Shown here piece after piece: positions 16,385-24,680 of a stretch of DNA of 64,000 nucleotides (its first letter is position 1; every line of letters begins with the position of its first letter). The position numbers and the translations under genes were made by a program. The notes under the pieces are model-generated. The model worked only from the letters and a program-made list of their open reading frames with translations. It did not search any database and was not told where the DNA came from. Origin of the DNA: Bradyrhizobiaceae bacterium (GTDB taxonomy: Bacteria > Pseudomonadota > Alphaproteobacteria > Rhizobiales > Xanthobacteraceae); NCBI GenBank assembly GCA_020853885.1, contig JADYXZ010000014.1:62001-126000 (forward strand), read 5' to 3'.

Positions 16385-17431
16385 ATGACTTCAGGCACTT
16401 TCAGCCGGTCGGCCGTGGCTGCCGTTGCCGTGCTGTTTGCAGGCGCGGCTGCACAGGCGCAGCAGATGACTGCACACGAAAGCAAACTCTACGAAGCCGC
16501 AAAGAAAGAGGGTTCGATCGTCTGGTACGTGTCGCAGACAACGACCGAATTCGCCGATCTGGCCTGCAAACAGTTCAACGCGAAATACCCGGGCGTCACC
16601 TGCAACGCGGTGCGCGCGAGCGGACAGGTCGTCATGCAGCGCCTCATGCAGGAGGTGAAGGCGAACGCCGTGCAGGCGGACGTCATGAGCAGCAACGACG
16701 ACGGCCAGATGGTGACACTCGATCAGGCGAAGCAGCTCGCCGACTACACGCCGGAAAATCACAAGCACATGATTCCGTCGCTGCTGAAAGCCGGCAACGG
16801 CAGTAAGTGGAGCATCACCTCGGTCGCGCCGCTCGGCATGATGGCGAACGCGAAGCTCGTGAAGGCCGAGGAGGCGCCGAAGGACTGGAAGGACATCCTC
16901 GATCCGAAGTGGAAGGGCCAGGTCGCGATCGGCCATCCCGGCTTCTCCGGCAGCGTCGGCGTCTGGGTCGTGACGATGAAGAAGATGTACGGCTGGGACT
17001 ATTTCGAGCAGCTCGCGAAGAACCAGCCGCAGGTCGGCCGCTCGATCGCCGACGGCGTGAGCCTCGTCGAATCCGGCGAGCGCAAGATCGCGGTCGTGCC
17101 GATGAGCCTCGCCGAAGGCAGCAAGGCGCAGGGCAAGCCGACGCTGCCGCTCTATCCTGCAAGCGGCCTGATCCTGCCGCCGGGCGTCACCGCGATCATG
17201 GAGAAGGCGCCGCATCCGAACGCCGCGCGCCTCTTCATGGAGTTCCTGCTGAGCAAGGAGTATTCGGAAACGCTCAGGGATACCGCGCGCTGGCCCATGC
17301 GGACCGACGTGCCCGCACCCCAGGGCATGCCGGGCCTCGACAGCACGCCGCTGATCTCGACGCCGACCGAGGAAGTGCTGAAACAGCTCAAAGAGATCCA
17401 GCAGCAGTTCCGCGATACGTTCGGCGTCTGA
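16385..17431 (+). CDS. ABC importer substrate-binding protein, ferric/organic type
   Basis: 348 aa from the ATG at 16385, preceded by GGGGAGGAAACC. Signal peptide of about 24 residues ending AAAQAQ. ESKLYEAAKKEGSIVWYVSQ followed by FNAKYPGVTCNAVRASGQVV is the family-1 extracellular solute-binding (AfuA/FbpA-like) N-terminus. Mature protein binds its ligand in the periplasm and delivers it to the permease encoded 28 bp downstream. Such proteins are labelled ferric iron binders, but many homologues carry organic ligands such as polyamines, phosphonates or thiamine; classic iron-binding tyrosine pairs are not obvious here. The neighbouring UGSC gene may hint at a thiol- or cofactor-related ligand. 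Confidence 0.85.
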   Translation: MTSGTFSRSAVAAVAVLFAGAAAQAQQMTAHESKLYEAAKKEGSIVWYVSQTTTEFADLACKQFNAKYPGVTCNAVRASGQVVMQRLMQEVKANAVQADVMSSNDDGQMVTLDQAKQLADYTPENHKHMIPSLLKAGNGSKWSITSVAPLGMMANAKLVKAEEAPKDWKDILDPKWKGQVAIGHPGFSGSVGVWVVTMKKMYGWDYFEQLAKNQPQVGRSIADGVSLVESGERKIAVVPMSLAEGSKAQGKPTLPLYPASGLILPPGVTAIMEKAPHPNAARLFMEFLLSKEYSETLRDTARWPMRTDVPAPQGMPGLDSTPLISTPTEEVLKQLKEIQQQFRDTFGV

Positions 17432-17459
17432 GTTTGGCAGAGATCCGGGAGGGCGCTCG

Positions 17460-19235
17460 ATGCGCCCTCTCGCACTTGCAGAAGACTCCAGCATGACGTC
17501 AATTTCCAGTTCGCAGGAAGCGGTTTCGGGCACCCGATCCGGCCGCATCTCGCTGGCATCCCGCTTTCAGCCCGCATCGCTGCTGTGGCTCGCGCTGGCC
17601 GCCGTTCTCGTCGTGCTGGTGGTGGCGCCGATCTCGCAGCTCGTGATCACGAGCTTCACGCATCCCGACACCGGCGCGTTCACGCTGCAGAATTACGTGG
17701 AGGCTTACGGGCGGCCGCGGCACGTCGCGGCGCTCTTCAACACGTTGAAGATGGGCGCCGCGACCGTGGTGCTGTCGCTGATCTTCGCGGTGCCGGTGGC
17801 CTGGGCCTGCGCGCGCACCGACATGCCCGGCCGCACCTTCGCGCGGCTCGCCATGCTCGGCGCCTTCATCACCCCGCCCTATCTCGGCGCCGTGGGCTGG
17901 ATCCTGCTCGCCGGTCCCAATGCCGGGTGGATCAACCGGATATGGATCGAGCTCACCGGCGCAACCGAGCCGCTCGTCAATATCTTCACCTTCTGGGGCC
18001 TCGTGCTGGTGATGGCCTCCAACACGTTCTTTCTCATCTTCGTGTTCACCACGACCGCCTTCGAGATGATCAATTCGGAGATGGAGGACGCCGCCAACAT
18101 CCTTGGCGCCGGCACATGGAAAACGGCCGCCAAGATCACGTTCCCCCTCATCATGCCGGCGATCCTCGGCGGCGCATTGCTCACGTTCCTCATCTCCATC
18201 GCGCTGTTCGGCGTGCCCGCGCTCCTCTCCATTCCCGCGCGCTATCCCGTCGTGGTGATGCAGCTCTCGGAATTCTTCGGATTTCCGCTGCGGGTTGAGG
18301 TCGCCGCCGCCTATTCGATCCCGTTGCTCCTGATCACGGTGGCGCTCCTCGGGCTCCAGCGGCTGATCCTCTCGCGGCGCGGCTACACGGCGGTGTCCGG
18401 CAAGGGCGGCGAACGGCGCATGGTGAAGCTCGGCAAGTGGCGCTGGCCGATGTTCGCCTATGTCCTCCTCGTCGCGGCGATCACGCTTTTTCTGCCGTTC
18501 TTCGTGCTGATCATGGCGGCCTTCAGCAAGGTGTGGACGTCCGGCTTCGCGCTCAGCAACCTGACTCTGCGCAACTTTGGCTATGTCCTGTTCGAGCATT
18601 CGACTTCGCAGAAGGCGTTGATTGCGAGCATCAGTCTCGGCGCGGCGTCGGCAACCATCGGCATCCTGCTGGCACTCGGGGTTGCGTATATCGTGCAGCG
18701 GAAGCTTCTGCCGGGCGCCGGCGTGCTCGCGTTCCTGTGCCTTGCGCCCTTCGTCATCCCGGGCATCGTGCTGGCGATCGGCTTCTATGCGGCCTATGCG
18801 CTGCCGCCGGTCGCGCTCTACGGCACCTACACGCTGCTGGCGCTCGCCTTCATCACGCGATTCCTGCCGATTGCGTTTTCCGCAAGCGCCTCCGGCATCC
18901 GCAGCATCCATCCGGAAATGGAGGAAGCGGTGCGCATCCTCGGCGGCGGCCGGCTCACCGCTGTCCGCCGCGTCGTCGCACCGCTCCTGCAGCGCACGCT
19001 CGCCGGCGGCTGGCTCCTGATCTTCGTGCCCGCCGCGCAGGAGTTGTCGACCGCGATCTTCCTGGTCGGGCCGACGACGCGCGTCGTGTCCGTCGTGCTG
19101 CTCGACATGAGCGAGGAAGGGCGGCTGGAGCTGCTCGCGGCGCTCGGCACGGTGCTGCTGGTCATCATCGTCGCCGTCGTCGCTCTCGGCATACGCATCA
19201 TGGGACGGGATTTCATGTTGAGGAGAGAGTTGTGA
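17460..19235 (+). CDS. ABC importer permease, two fused BPD modules
   Basis: 591 aa from the ATG at 17460, chosen for GGGAGGG with a 6-nt gap; a second ATG at 17493 lacks such a site. Two homologous membrane modules, each with about six hydrophobic segments, as in SfuB/FbpB/ThiP-type permeases. Two EAA loops that dock the ATPase are visible: MEDAANILGAGTWKTAAKIT (near residue 205) and MEEAVRILGGGRLTAVRRVV (near residue 485). The stop codon overlaps the GTG of the ATPase gene (19232-19235). It forms the inner-membrane channel for the ligand bound by the upstream protein. Confidence 0.92.
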   Translation: MRPLALAEDSSMTSISSSQEAVSGTRSGRISLASRFQPASLLWLALAAVLVVLVVAPISQLVITSFTHPDTGAFTLQNYVEAYGRPRHVAALFNTLKMGAATVVLSLIFAVPVAWACARTDMPGRTFARLAMLGAFITPPYLGAVGWILLAGPNAGWINRIWIELTGATEPLVNIFTFWGLVLVMASNTFFLIFVFTTTAFEMINSEMEDAANILGAGTWKTAAKITFPLIMPAILGGALLTFLISIALFGVPALLSIPARYPVVVMQLSEFFGFPLRVEVAAAYSIPLLLITVALLGLQRLILSRRGYTAVSGKGGERRMVKLGKWRWPMFAYVLLVAAITLFLPFFVLIMAAFSKVWTSGFALSNLTLRNFGYVLFEHSTSQKALIASISLGAASATIGILLALGVAYIVQRKLLPGAGVLAFLCLAPFVIPGIVLAIGFYAAYALPPVALYGTYTLLALAFITRFLPIAFSASASGIRSIHPEMEEAVRILGGGRLTAVRRVVAPLLQRTLAGGWLLIFVPAAQELSTAIFLVGPTTRVVSVVLLDMSEEGRLELLAALGTVLLVIIVAVVALGIRIMGRDFMLRREL

Positions 19236-20299
19236 CCGGACTGGCGCTCAGGGGCCTCGGCCGCCGCTTCGGCACGGTCGAGGCCGTCAAGGACGTGGAT
19301 CTCGAACTGAAGGAGGGTGAGTTCGTCTCGCTGCTCGGGCCTTCGGGCTGCGGCAAGACCACGACGCTGCGCATGATCGCGGGCTTCATCGAGCCGAACG
19401 CCGGCACGATCGAGCTCGGCGGCAAGGTGATCTCCTCGCCCTCGGCATCGCTGCCGCCCGAAAAGCGCGGCATGTCGATGATCTTCCAGAGCTACGCGAT
19501 CTGGCCGAACATGACCGTGTTCGAGAACGTCGCTTTCGGCCTGAAGCTGCGCAGGCTCGGCCGCGAGGAAATCCGCAGGCGCGTCGGCGAAATTCTCGAC
19601 ATCGTGCAGCTCGGCGACCTCGCCGACCGCTATCCGGCGGAGTTGTCGGGCGGACAGCAGCAGCGGGTCGCGCTCGCGCGCGCGGTGGTGATCCGGCCGG
19701 CGGTGCTCCTCCTCGACGAGCCGCTCTCCAACCTGGACGCCAACCTGCGGGAGGAGATGCGCTTCGAGATCCGCCGCATGCACGACGAGCTGAAGATCAC
19801 CACTGTCTATGTGACGCACGATCAGTCGGAAGCCATGGTCACGTCGGACCGGATCGCGGTGATGAACAAGGGACGGATCGAGCAGGTCGATCCGCCGGTC
19901 GAACTGTACATGCGCCCGCGCACGCGCTTCGTCGCGAGCTTCATCGGCCGGACGAACTTCCTCGAGGCAAAGCGCGAGCGCGACGTGCTCGTGTTCGACG
20001 GATTTTCCGTGCCGGTCTCGGCGCTGGCCATCCCCCTGGCGGACGGCAATGCCGTCACCGTCTCCGTGCGGCCGCACGCGCTCGATCTTTCCGCGCAGCA
20101 GCCCGCCGCGAACGGTCGGATCGTGCTGGAGGGGAAGATCGCGCGGCGTGCGTTCCTCGGCGATACCTGGAACTACCTGTTTGCGCCGGCGGGCAACGGA
20201 GCGGCGCTGATCGTTTCAGCCGCGCCCCACAAGGTGATCGAGGACGGTGCGCCGGCGTGGCTCACGATCGATCCGGGACAGCTCGTGCCGATCGCCTGA
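19232..20299 (+). CDS. ABC importer ATPase with TOBE domain
   Basis: 355 aa from a GTG at 19232 that overlaps the permease stop (GTGA) and follows AGGAGAGAG. Walker A GPSGCGKTT near residue 36, signature LSGGQQQR near 140, Walker B VLLLDEPLSNLD near 160, switch His in VYVTHDQSEAM. The C-terminal third (about 240-350) is a TOBE-like regulatory barrel, as in the Fbp/Pot/Ugp ATPases. It powers the importer. Operon order binding protein, permease, ATPase is complete. Confidence 0.94.
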   Translation: MTGLALRGLGRRFGTVEAVKDVDLELKEGEFVSLLGPSGCGKTTTLRMIAGFIEPNAGTIELGGKVISSPSASLPPEKRGMSMIFQSYAIWPNMTVFENVAFGLKLRRLGREEIRRRVGEILDIVQLGDLADRYPAELSGGQQQRVALARAVVIRPAVLLLDEPLSNLDANLREEMRFEIRRMHDELKITTVYVTHDQSEAMVTSDRIAVMNKGRIEQVDPPVELYMRPRTRFVASFIGRTNFLEAKRERDVLVFDGFSVPVSALAIPLADGNAVTVSVRPHALDLSAQQPAANGRIVLEGKIARRAFLGDTWNYLFAPAGNGAALIVSAAPHKVIEDGAPAWLTIDPGQLVPIA

Positions 20300-20311
20300 C
20301 CGCCGGAATGC

Positions 20312-21541
20312 TTATTCCGCCGCCTCCGCGCGCTCGGTCGCGAACGGCAGATCGAGCTTCTTCCACACCAGGGTCAGCGCACGCACGAGCTCCGCAATCA
20401 GGGCCTCGTCGTGGAACGGCGTCGGCGTGATGCGCAGCCGTTCCGTCCCGCGGGAGACGGTCGGGAAATTGATCGGCTGGATATAGATGCCGTGCTCCTC
20501 GAGCAGGAGATCGCTCGCCGCTTTGCACGGACCCGCCTCGTTCACCATCACCGGGATGATGTGCGTCTCCGTCGGCATCACAGGCAGGCCGGCGCGCACG
20601 AGTGCGGCTTTCGTCTTCTGCACCTGCGCCTGATGCTGCGCGCGCTCGATGCCGGAATGCTTCAGGTGCCGGATCGAGACCTGCGCGGCCGCAGCCACCG
20701 CCGGCGGCAGCGCCGTCGTGAAGATGAACCCCGGCGCGAACGAGCGCACCGCGTCGACCACCACCTGCTTGCCGGCGATATAGCCGCCGACCACGCCGAA
20801 CGCCTTGCCGAGCGTGCCCTCGATCACGTCGAGCCGTTCCATCACGCCGTCGCGCTCGGCGATGCCGCCGCCGCGCGCACCGTACATGCCGACCGCGTGC
20901 ACTTCGTCGAGATAGGTCATGGCGTTGTGGCGCTGGGCGAGATCGCAGATCGCGCCGATCGGCGCCACGTCCCCGCCCATCGAATAGATGCTCTCGAACA
21001 CCACGAGCTTCGGCCGGTTGCCCGCCGCCTGCAGCAGTTCTTCCAGGTGCGCGAGATCGTTGTGGCGGAAGATCACCTTCTCGCGTCCCGAGCGCCGCAC
21101 GCCCTCGATCATCGAGTTGTGGTTGCCGGCGTCGGAGAGAATGACGCAGTCGGGCAGGAGCTTCGCGATCGTGGCGATGCCCGTTTCGTTCGAGATGTAG
21201 CCCGACGTGAACACGAGCGCCGCTTCCTTGCGGTGCAGGTCGGCAAGCTCTGTTTCGAGGCCGACGATCGCGCGGCTGTTGCCGGAAATATTGCGCGTGC
21301 CGCCGGCGCCGACGCCGGTCTTGCGCGCGGTGTCCGCCATCGCCGCGATCACGGCCGGATGGCGGCCCATGCCGAGATAATCGTTGGAGCACCAGATCAC
21401 GATCTCGCGCGGGCCGGCCGGCGAGTGCCACGTCGCCCGCGGGAACCGGGCCGCGTCGCGCTCGATCTGCGTGAACACCCGGTAGCGGCGCTCGGCCCTC
21501 AGTTCGTCCAGTGCCCGCGCAAACGCCTGTTCGTAGTCCAT
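20312..21541 (-). CDS. hemA: 5-aminolevulinate synthase
   Basis: 409 aa, the usual length of the alphaproteobacterial ALA synthase. [36 protein letters not shown]-like segment [18 protein letters not shown] and the PLP lysine in [14 protein letters not shown] (Lys247) are all present. It condenses glycine and succinyl-CoA to 5-aminolevulinate, the first committed step of tetrapyrrole synthesis in this class. It converges with the ABC importer genes, only 12 bp apart at the stops. No neighbouring pathway genes are present, so it is probably a single-gene unit with its promoter in 21542-21780. Confidence 0.96.
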   Translation of the reverse strand: MDYEQAFARALDELRAERRYRVFTQIERDAARFPRATWHSPAGPREIVIWCSNDYLGMGRHPAVIAAMADTARKTGVGAGGTRNISGNSRAIVGLETELADLHRKEAALVFTSGYISNETGIATIAKLLPDCVILSDAGNHNSMIEGVRRSGREKVIFRHNDLAHLEELLQAAGNRPKLVVFESIYSMGGDVAPIGAICDLAQRHNAMTYLDEVHAVGMYGARGGGIAERDGVMERLDVIEGTLGKAFGVVGGYIAGKQVVVDAVRSFAPGFIFTTALPPAVAAAAQVSIRHLKHSGIERAQHQAQVQKTKAALVRAGLPVMPTETHIIPVMVNEAGPCKAASDLLLEEHGIYIQPINFPTVSRGTERLRITPTPFHDEALIAELVRALTLVWKKLDLPFATERAEAAE

Positions 21542-21738
21542 CGAATCGCCTGCCGCTTCCCCGGAACGCTTCTAAAAAAAAACCTTGCTCCCATGCGCCG
21601 CCCGGCGCAATCGGCTTCTGCCTCATCGGGACCTAAAGTCGCGCAGGCCGCCTGCCCTTGAGGCAGGTCAAGCAAAAAGCAAATTCTGGACTGCTTCCAA
21701 TGTTGGACCCGGATTTGGGCTAGACAAACACGTCGATA

Positions 21739-21756
21739 TGTCGGAAATTATCGACA
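21739..21756. promoter_or_regulatory. Candidate ArsR operator
   Basis: Inverted repeat TGTCG-N8-CGACA in an AT-rich patch 28 bp upstream of the ArsR-ArsC start. Its position suits autorepression released by arsenite; the sequence itself is only a modest match to known ArsR sites. Confidence 0.5.
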
Positions 21757-21783
21757 AATAGCTGCTAGCCCGAGTTTTCCGAC

Positions 21784-22701
21784 GTGGTCAAACCCGCTGA
21801 TTTCGCCGATCCCGCCGCGATCGATGCGCTCGGCGCCTTGGCGCACCCGACCCGCCTCGCCGCTTTCCGCCGCCTGGTGATGGCCGGCCCCCAGGGCCTG
21901 CCGGCGGGGGAGATCGCCCGCCTGCTCAACGTTCCGCACAACACAATGTCCGGGCATCTCGCCGAGCTTTCGCTCGCCGGCCTCGTCAATTCGCGCCGGG
22001 ACGGCCGCTCGGTCATCTACGCCGCCAACCTCGACGGCCTCGCCTGGCTCGTCGGTTTCCTCGTCGGCGACTGTTGCGGCGGAAGCCCCGACGCCTGCGG
22101 CGACGACCACCCGCTCCTTGCCCGCATCGCCGCGCTCACCCAACCGGGAGTCACCGCCATGTCCGCATCCGGTCCCTACAACGTCCTCATCCTCTGCACC
22201 GGCAATTCCGCCCGCTCGATCATGGCCGAAGCGATCCTGCAGAAGCTCGGCGCCGGCCGCTTCAACGCCTATTCCGCCGGCAGCCAGCCGAAAGGCGAAG
22301 TCCACCCGGAGGCACGCGCACTGCTGACGCAGCTCGGCTACGACGTCTCCTGGGCGCGCTCGAAGAGCTGGGAGGAATTTGCGAAGCCCGGCGCCCCGAA
22401 GATGGATTTCGTCTTCACCGTCTGCGACGACGCGGCCGGCGAAACCTGCCCGGTCTGGCCCGGTCAGCCCATGACCGCGCACTGGGGCATCGAGGATCCC
22501 GCCGCCGCCAAGGGATCGCACGCCGAGATCCGCGCCGCCTTCGCCGACGCCTACCGCTATCTCTACAACCGCCTTTCCATCTTCGTGTCGCTGCCGATCA
22601 CGATGCTCGACAAGCTCACGCTGCAAGGCAGGCTGCATGAAATCGGCGCCATGGAAGGCGCCACCGGCAAGGCGCGCATCCCGCGGGCGGCAGCGGAATG
22701 A
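21784..22701 (+). CDS. ArsR repressor fused to arsenate reductase (ArsC)
   Basis: 305 aa from a GTG at 21784. Residues 12-95 are an ArsR winged helix (LLNVPHNTMSGHLAELSLAG is the recognition helix region). Cys97, Cys98 and Cys105 in GDCCGGSPDAC follow, close in spacing to the three-Cys As(III) site at the C-terminus of the Acidithiobacillus ferrooxidans ArsR. Residues 130-290 are a low-molecular-weight-phosphatase arsenate reductase with LCTGNSARS (CX5R). The fusion would sense arsenite and reduce arsenate. An internal ATG at 22159 with GGGAG 8 nt upstream could also give free ArsC. It overlaps the aquaporin gene by 4 bp. Confidence 0.9.
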   Translation: MVKPADFADPAAIDALGALAHPTRLAAFRRLVMAGPQGLPAGEIARLLNVPHNTMSGHLAELSLAGLVNSRRDGRSVIYAANLDGLAWLVGFLVGDCCGGSPDACGDDHPLLARIAALTQPGVTAMSASGPYNVLILCTGNSARSIMAEAILQKLGAGRFNAYSAGSQPKGEVHPEARALLTQLGYDVSWARSKSWEEFAKPGAPKMDFVFTVCDDAAGETCPVWPGQPMTAHWGIEDPAAAKGSHAEIRAAFADAYRYLYNRLSIFVSLPITMLDKLTLQGRLHEIGAMEGATGKARIPRAAAE

Positions 22702-23375
22702 GCGACCCTCGTTCGCTTCCGATTTCCGCCCGCATCGGCGCCGAGTTTCTCGGCACGCTCCTGCTCGTCGCCGCCGTGGTCGGCTCCGGCATCATGGCCG
22801 AACGGCTGACCAAGGACATCGCCGTCGCCCTCCTCGCCAACACGTTTGCGACCGCGGCAATCCTCGTTGTCCTCATCACGATTCTCGCGCCGGTTTCCGG
22901 CGCGCATTTCAATCCGGCGGTGAGCCTGGTGTTCGCCCTCCGGCGCGAACTGCCGCCGCGCGAGCTCGCGCTCTACATTCCGGCGCAAGTGATCGGCGGC
23001 ATTGCCGGCACCGCCCTCGCACACCTGATGTTCGACCTCGCGCCGTTGCTGCCCGGCCTGCAGCCCCGCAACGGCGCCACGCAATGGCTCTCCGAAATCG
23101 TCGCCACCTTCGCGCTCGTGCTCGCGATCCTCGGCGGCATGCGCTTCCGTCCCGACGCCGTGCCCTGGCTCGTCGGCCTCGTCATCGCCTCCGCCTACTG
23201 GTTCACCGCCTCCACGAGTTTCGCCAACCCCGCCGTCACGCTCGCGCGCGGCTTCACCACGACCTTCTCGGGCATCGCTCTCGGCGACGTGCCCGGATTC
23301 GTGATTGCGGAATTTGCCGGTGCCTTTGTTGCGGCCGCGGCCGCCCTCTTGCTGTTCGCCCGCGCGAAGCCCTGA
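22698..23375 (+). CDS. Aquaglyceroporin, MIP family (AqpS-like)
   Basis: 225 aa with six hydrophobic helices and two half-helix NPA loops, HFNPAVSLVF and FANPAVTLAR, the selectivity-forming signature of aquaporins. In Sinorhizobium meliloti an aquaglyceroporin (AqpS) in the ars operon lets arsenite made by ArsC flow out of the cell. The same logic fits here: the gene starts inside the last codons of the ArsR-ArsC fusion (ATGA, 22698-22701). No ArsB/Acr3 pump or ArsH is present, so downhill efflux through this channel would be the only arsenite exit encoded here. Confidence 0.9.
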   Translation: MSDPRSLPISARIGAEFLGTLLLVAAVVGSGIMAERLTKDIAVALLANTFATAAILVVLITILAPVSGAHFNPAVSLVFALRRELPPRELALYIPAQVIGGIAGTALAHLMFDLAPLLPGLQPRNGATQWLSEIVATFALVLAILGGMRFRPDAVPWLVGLVIASAYWFTASTSFANPAVTLARGFTTTFSGIALGDVPGFVIAEFAGAFVAAAAALLLFARAKP

Positions 23376-23467
23376 CCGGTTCGCTCTGCGACCGCTCTGT
23401 TGCCCGATGACGGCATGCTTTTCATCCCGTATGGAAGGCGACCGTCGGGCAATCGGGGCAATGGCGC

Positions 23468-24478
23468 ATGACCGCAAAGAATCCCTCCGCCGAGCTGATG
23501 CAGCTCGCAAACGCGTTCCGTATCTCGCGTGCGGTCCACGTCGTCGCCGAGCTCGGCATCGGCGACCTGCTGAAAGACGGCCCGCGCAAGGCGGAAGAGC
23601 TTGCGGCGGAGACCAACACCCATCCGCGCGCCCTCTACCGTGTTCTCCGCACGCTGGCCGCGGTCGGCGTCTTCCACGAGGGAAACGACCGCAACTTCTC
23701 ACTCACCGAAGTCGGCCAGTGTCTCCGCTCCGATGCACAGAACCCGGTGTACGACTGGGCGAAGTTCGTCGGCCGCCCTTATGCGTGGCAGACCTGGGCG
23801 GAGCTGCTGCAAAGCGTGCGCACCGGCGAAAGCGTGTTTCGCCACGTGCACGGCTGCGAAGCCTTTGAATATCGCGCGCGGCACCCGGAAGAGAACCTGC
23901 TCTACGACCGCGCTCAGGCGGAGATTTCCCGCGGCGTCTCCGAAGCGGTGGCGAAATCCTACGATTTCTCAGCGTTCAAGCAGATCATCGATGTCGGCGG
24001 CGGCCAGGGCGGCCTACTCATCCGCGTGCTGCAGGTGTGGGATCGCCTCCGCGGCGTCCTGTTCGACCAGCCGCAGGTCGTCGCCAATGCCGGCAAGGCG
24101 CTGGCGGCCGCGGGCGTGCTCGACCGCTGCGAGATCGTGGGCGGCAGCTTCTTCGATTCCATCCCGGCGGGCTCCGACGGCTACATGATGAAGGCGATCC
24201 TGCACAACTGGGACGACGAGCCCTCCATCAGCATCCTGCGCAACATCCGCAAGGCCATGCGGCCGGACGGCAAGCTCCTGATCGTCGAGCGGGTGGTCGG
24301 CGGCCCCAACGAGGATCTCGAAGCGAAGCTCAGCGACCTGCAGATGATGGTCGCGCTCGGCGGACTGGAGCGCACGCTCGAGGAATTCACCGAGCTCTTC
24401 GACGCCTCGGGCTTCCGCATCGAGCGCGTGATTCCCACGGGCACGCGCTACAGCATCATCGAATGCCTCCCGGTCTGA
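23468..24478 (+). CDS. O-methyltransferase family 2 protein
   Basis: 336 aa. An N-terminal winged-helix dimerisation domain (residues 8-100, AFRISRAVHVVAELGIGDLL) precedes the SAM domain with IIDVGGGQGGLL near residue 180 and KAILHNWDDEPSISILRNIR, where the His of HNWDD is the catalytic base in plant-type O-methyltransferases and the bacterial hydroxyneurosporene/acetylserotonin relatives. It methylates a small hydroxylated substrate. It follows the arsenic genes after 92 bp; it is not an ArsM type arsenite methyltransferase, since the Cys motifs of that family are missing. Substrate unknown. Confidence 0.85.
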   Translation: MTAKNPSAELMQLANAFRISRAVHVVAELGIGDLLKDGPRKAEELAAETNTHPRALYRVLRTLAAVGVFHEGNDRNFSLTEVGQCLRSDAQNPVYDWAKFVGRPYAWQTWAELLQSVRTGESVFRHVHGCEAFEYRARHPEENLLYDRAQAEISRGVSEAVAKSYDFSAFKQIIDVGGGQGGLLIRVLQVWDRLRGVLFDQPQVVANAGKALAAAGVLDRCEIVGGSFFDSIPAGSDGYMMKAILHNWDDEPSISILRNIRKAMRPDGKLLIVERVVGGPNEDLEAKLSDLQMMVALGGLERTLEEFTELFDASGFRIERVIPTGTRYSIIECLPV

Positions 24479-24578
24479 CCGGACGGCACCGCCGCTCGCA
24501 ATTTGCGAGGAAACCGGCAACCCGCCGGAAAGCCAGAACCTTGAACCTGCGCGCGGAAATCGCCCCGAACCCGCCCCG

Positions 24579-24620
24579 TTAAGTCTTTCTCAACCATAAA
24601 CCGGGCAAAAATTGCCCGGT
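24579..24620 (+). promoter_or_regulatory. fliF promoter: CtrA box plus palindrome
   Basis: TTAA-N7-TCAACCAT (24579-24597) is one base off a full CtrA site (TTAA-N7-TTAACCAT). It is followed by a perfect palindrome ACCGGGCAA-AAA-TTGCCCGGT (24600-24620). In Caulobacter the fliF promoter is activated by CtrA and repressed by FlbD at a nearby ftr element; the palindrome is a candidate for the latter. The 17 nt AACCATAAACCGGGCAA recur exactly ahead of flhA. Confidence 0.75.
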
Positions 24621-24680
24621 AACCGCGCCGCACCGGCCAGCCGATCGCGCCGGGCGGGAGGGTCTGGGGGAGATTTGCGC

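Noticed and set aside
18437-19231. N-terminal extension of the importer ATPase by some 265 codons
   Set aside because: The extension is out of frame with the permease it overlaps and Arg/Ala/Pro-rich; the GTG at 19232 with AGGAGAGAG before it gives the standard ATPase N-terminus.
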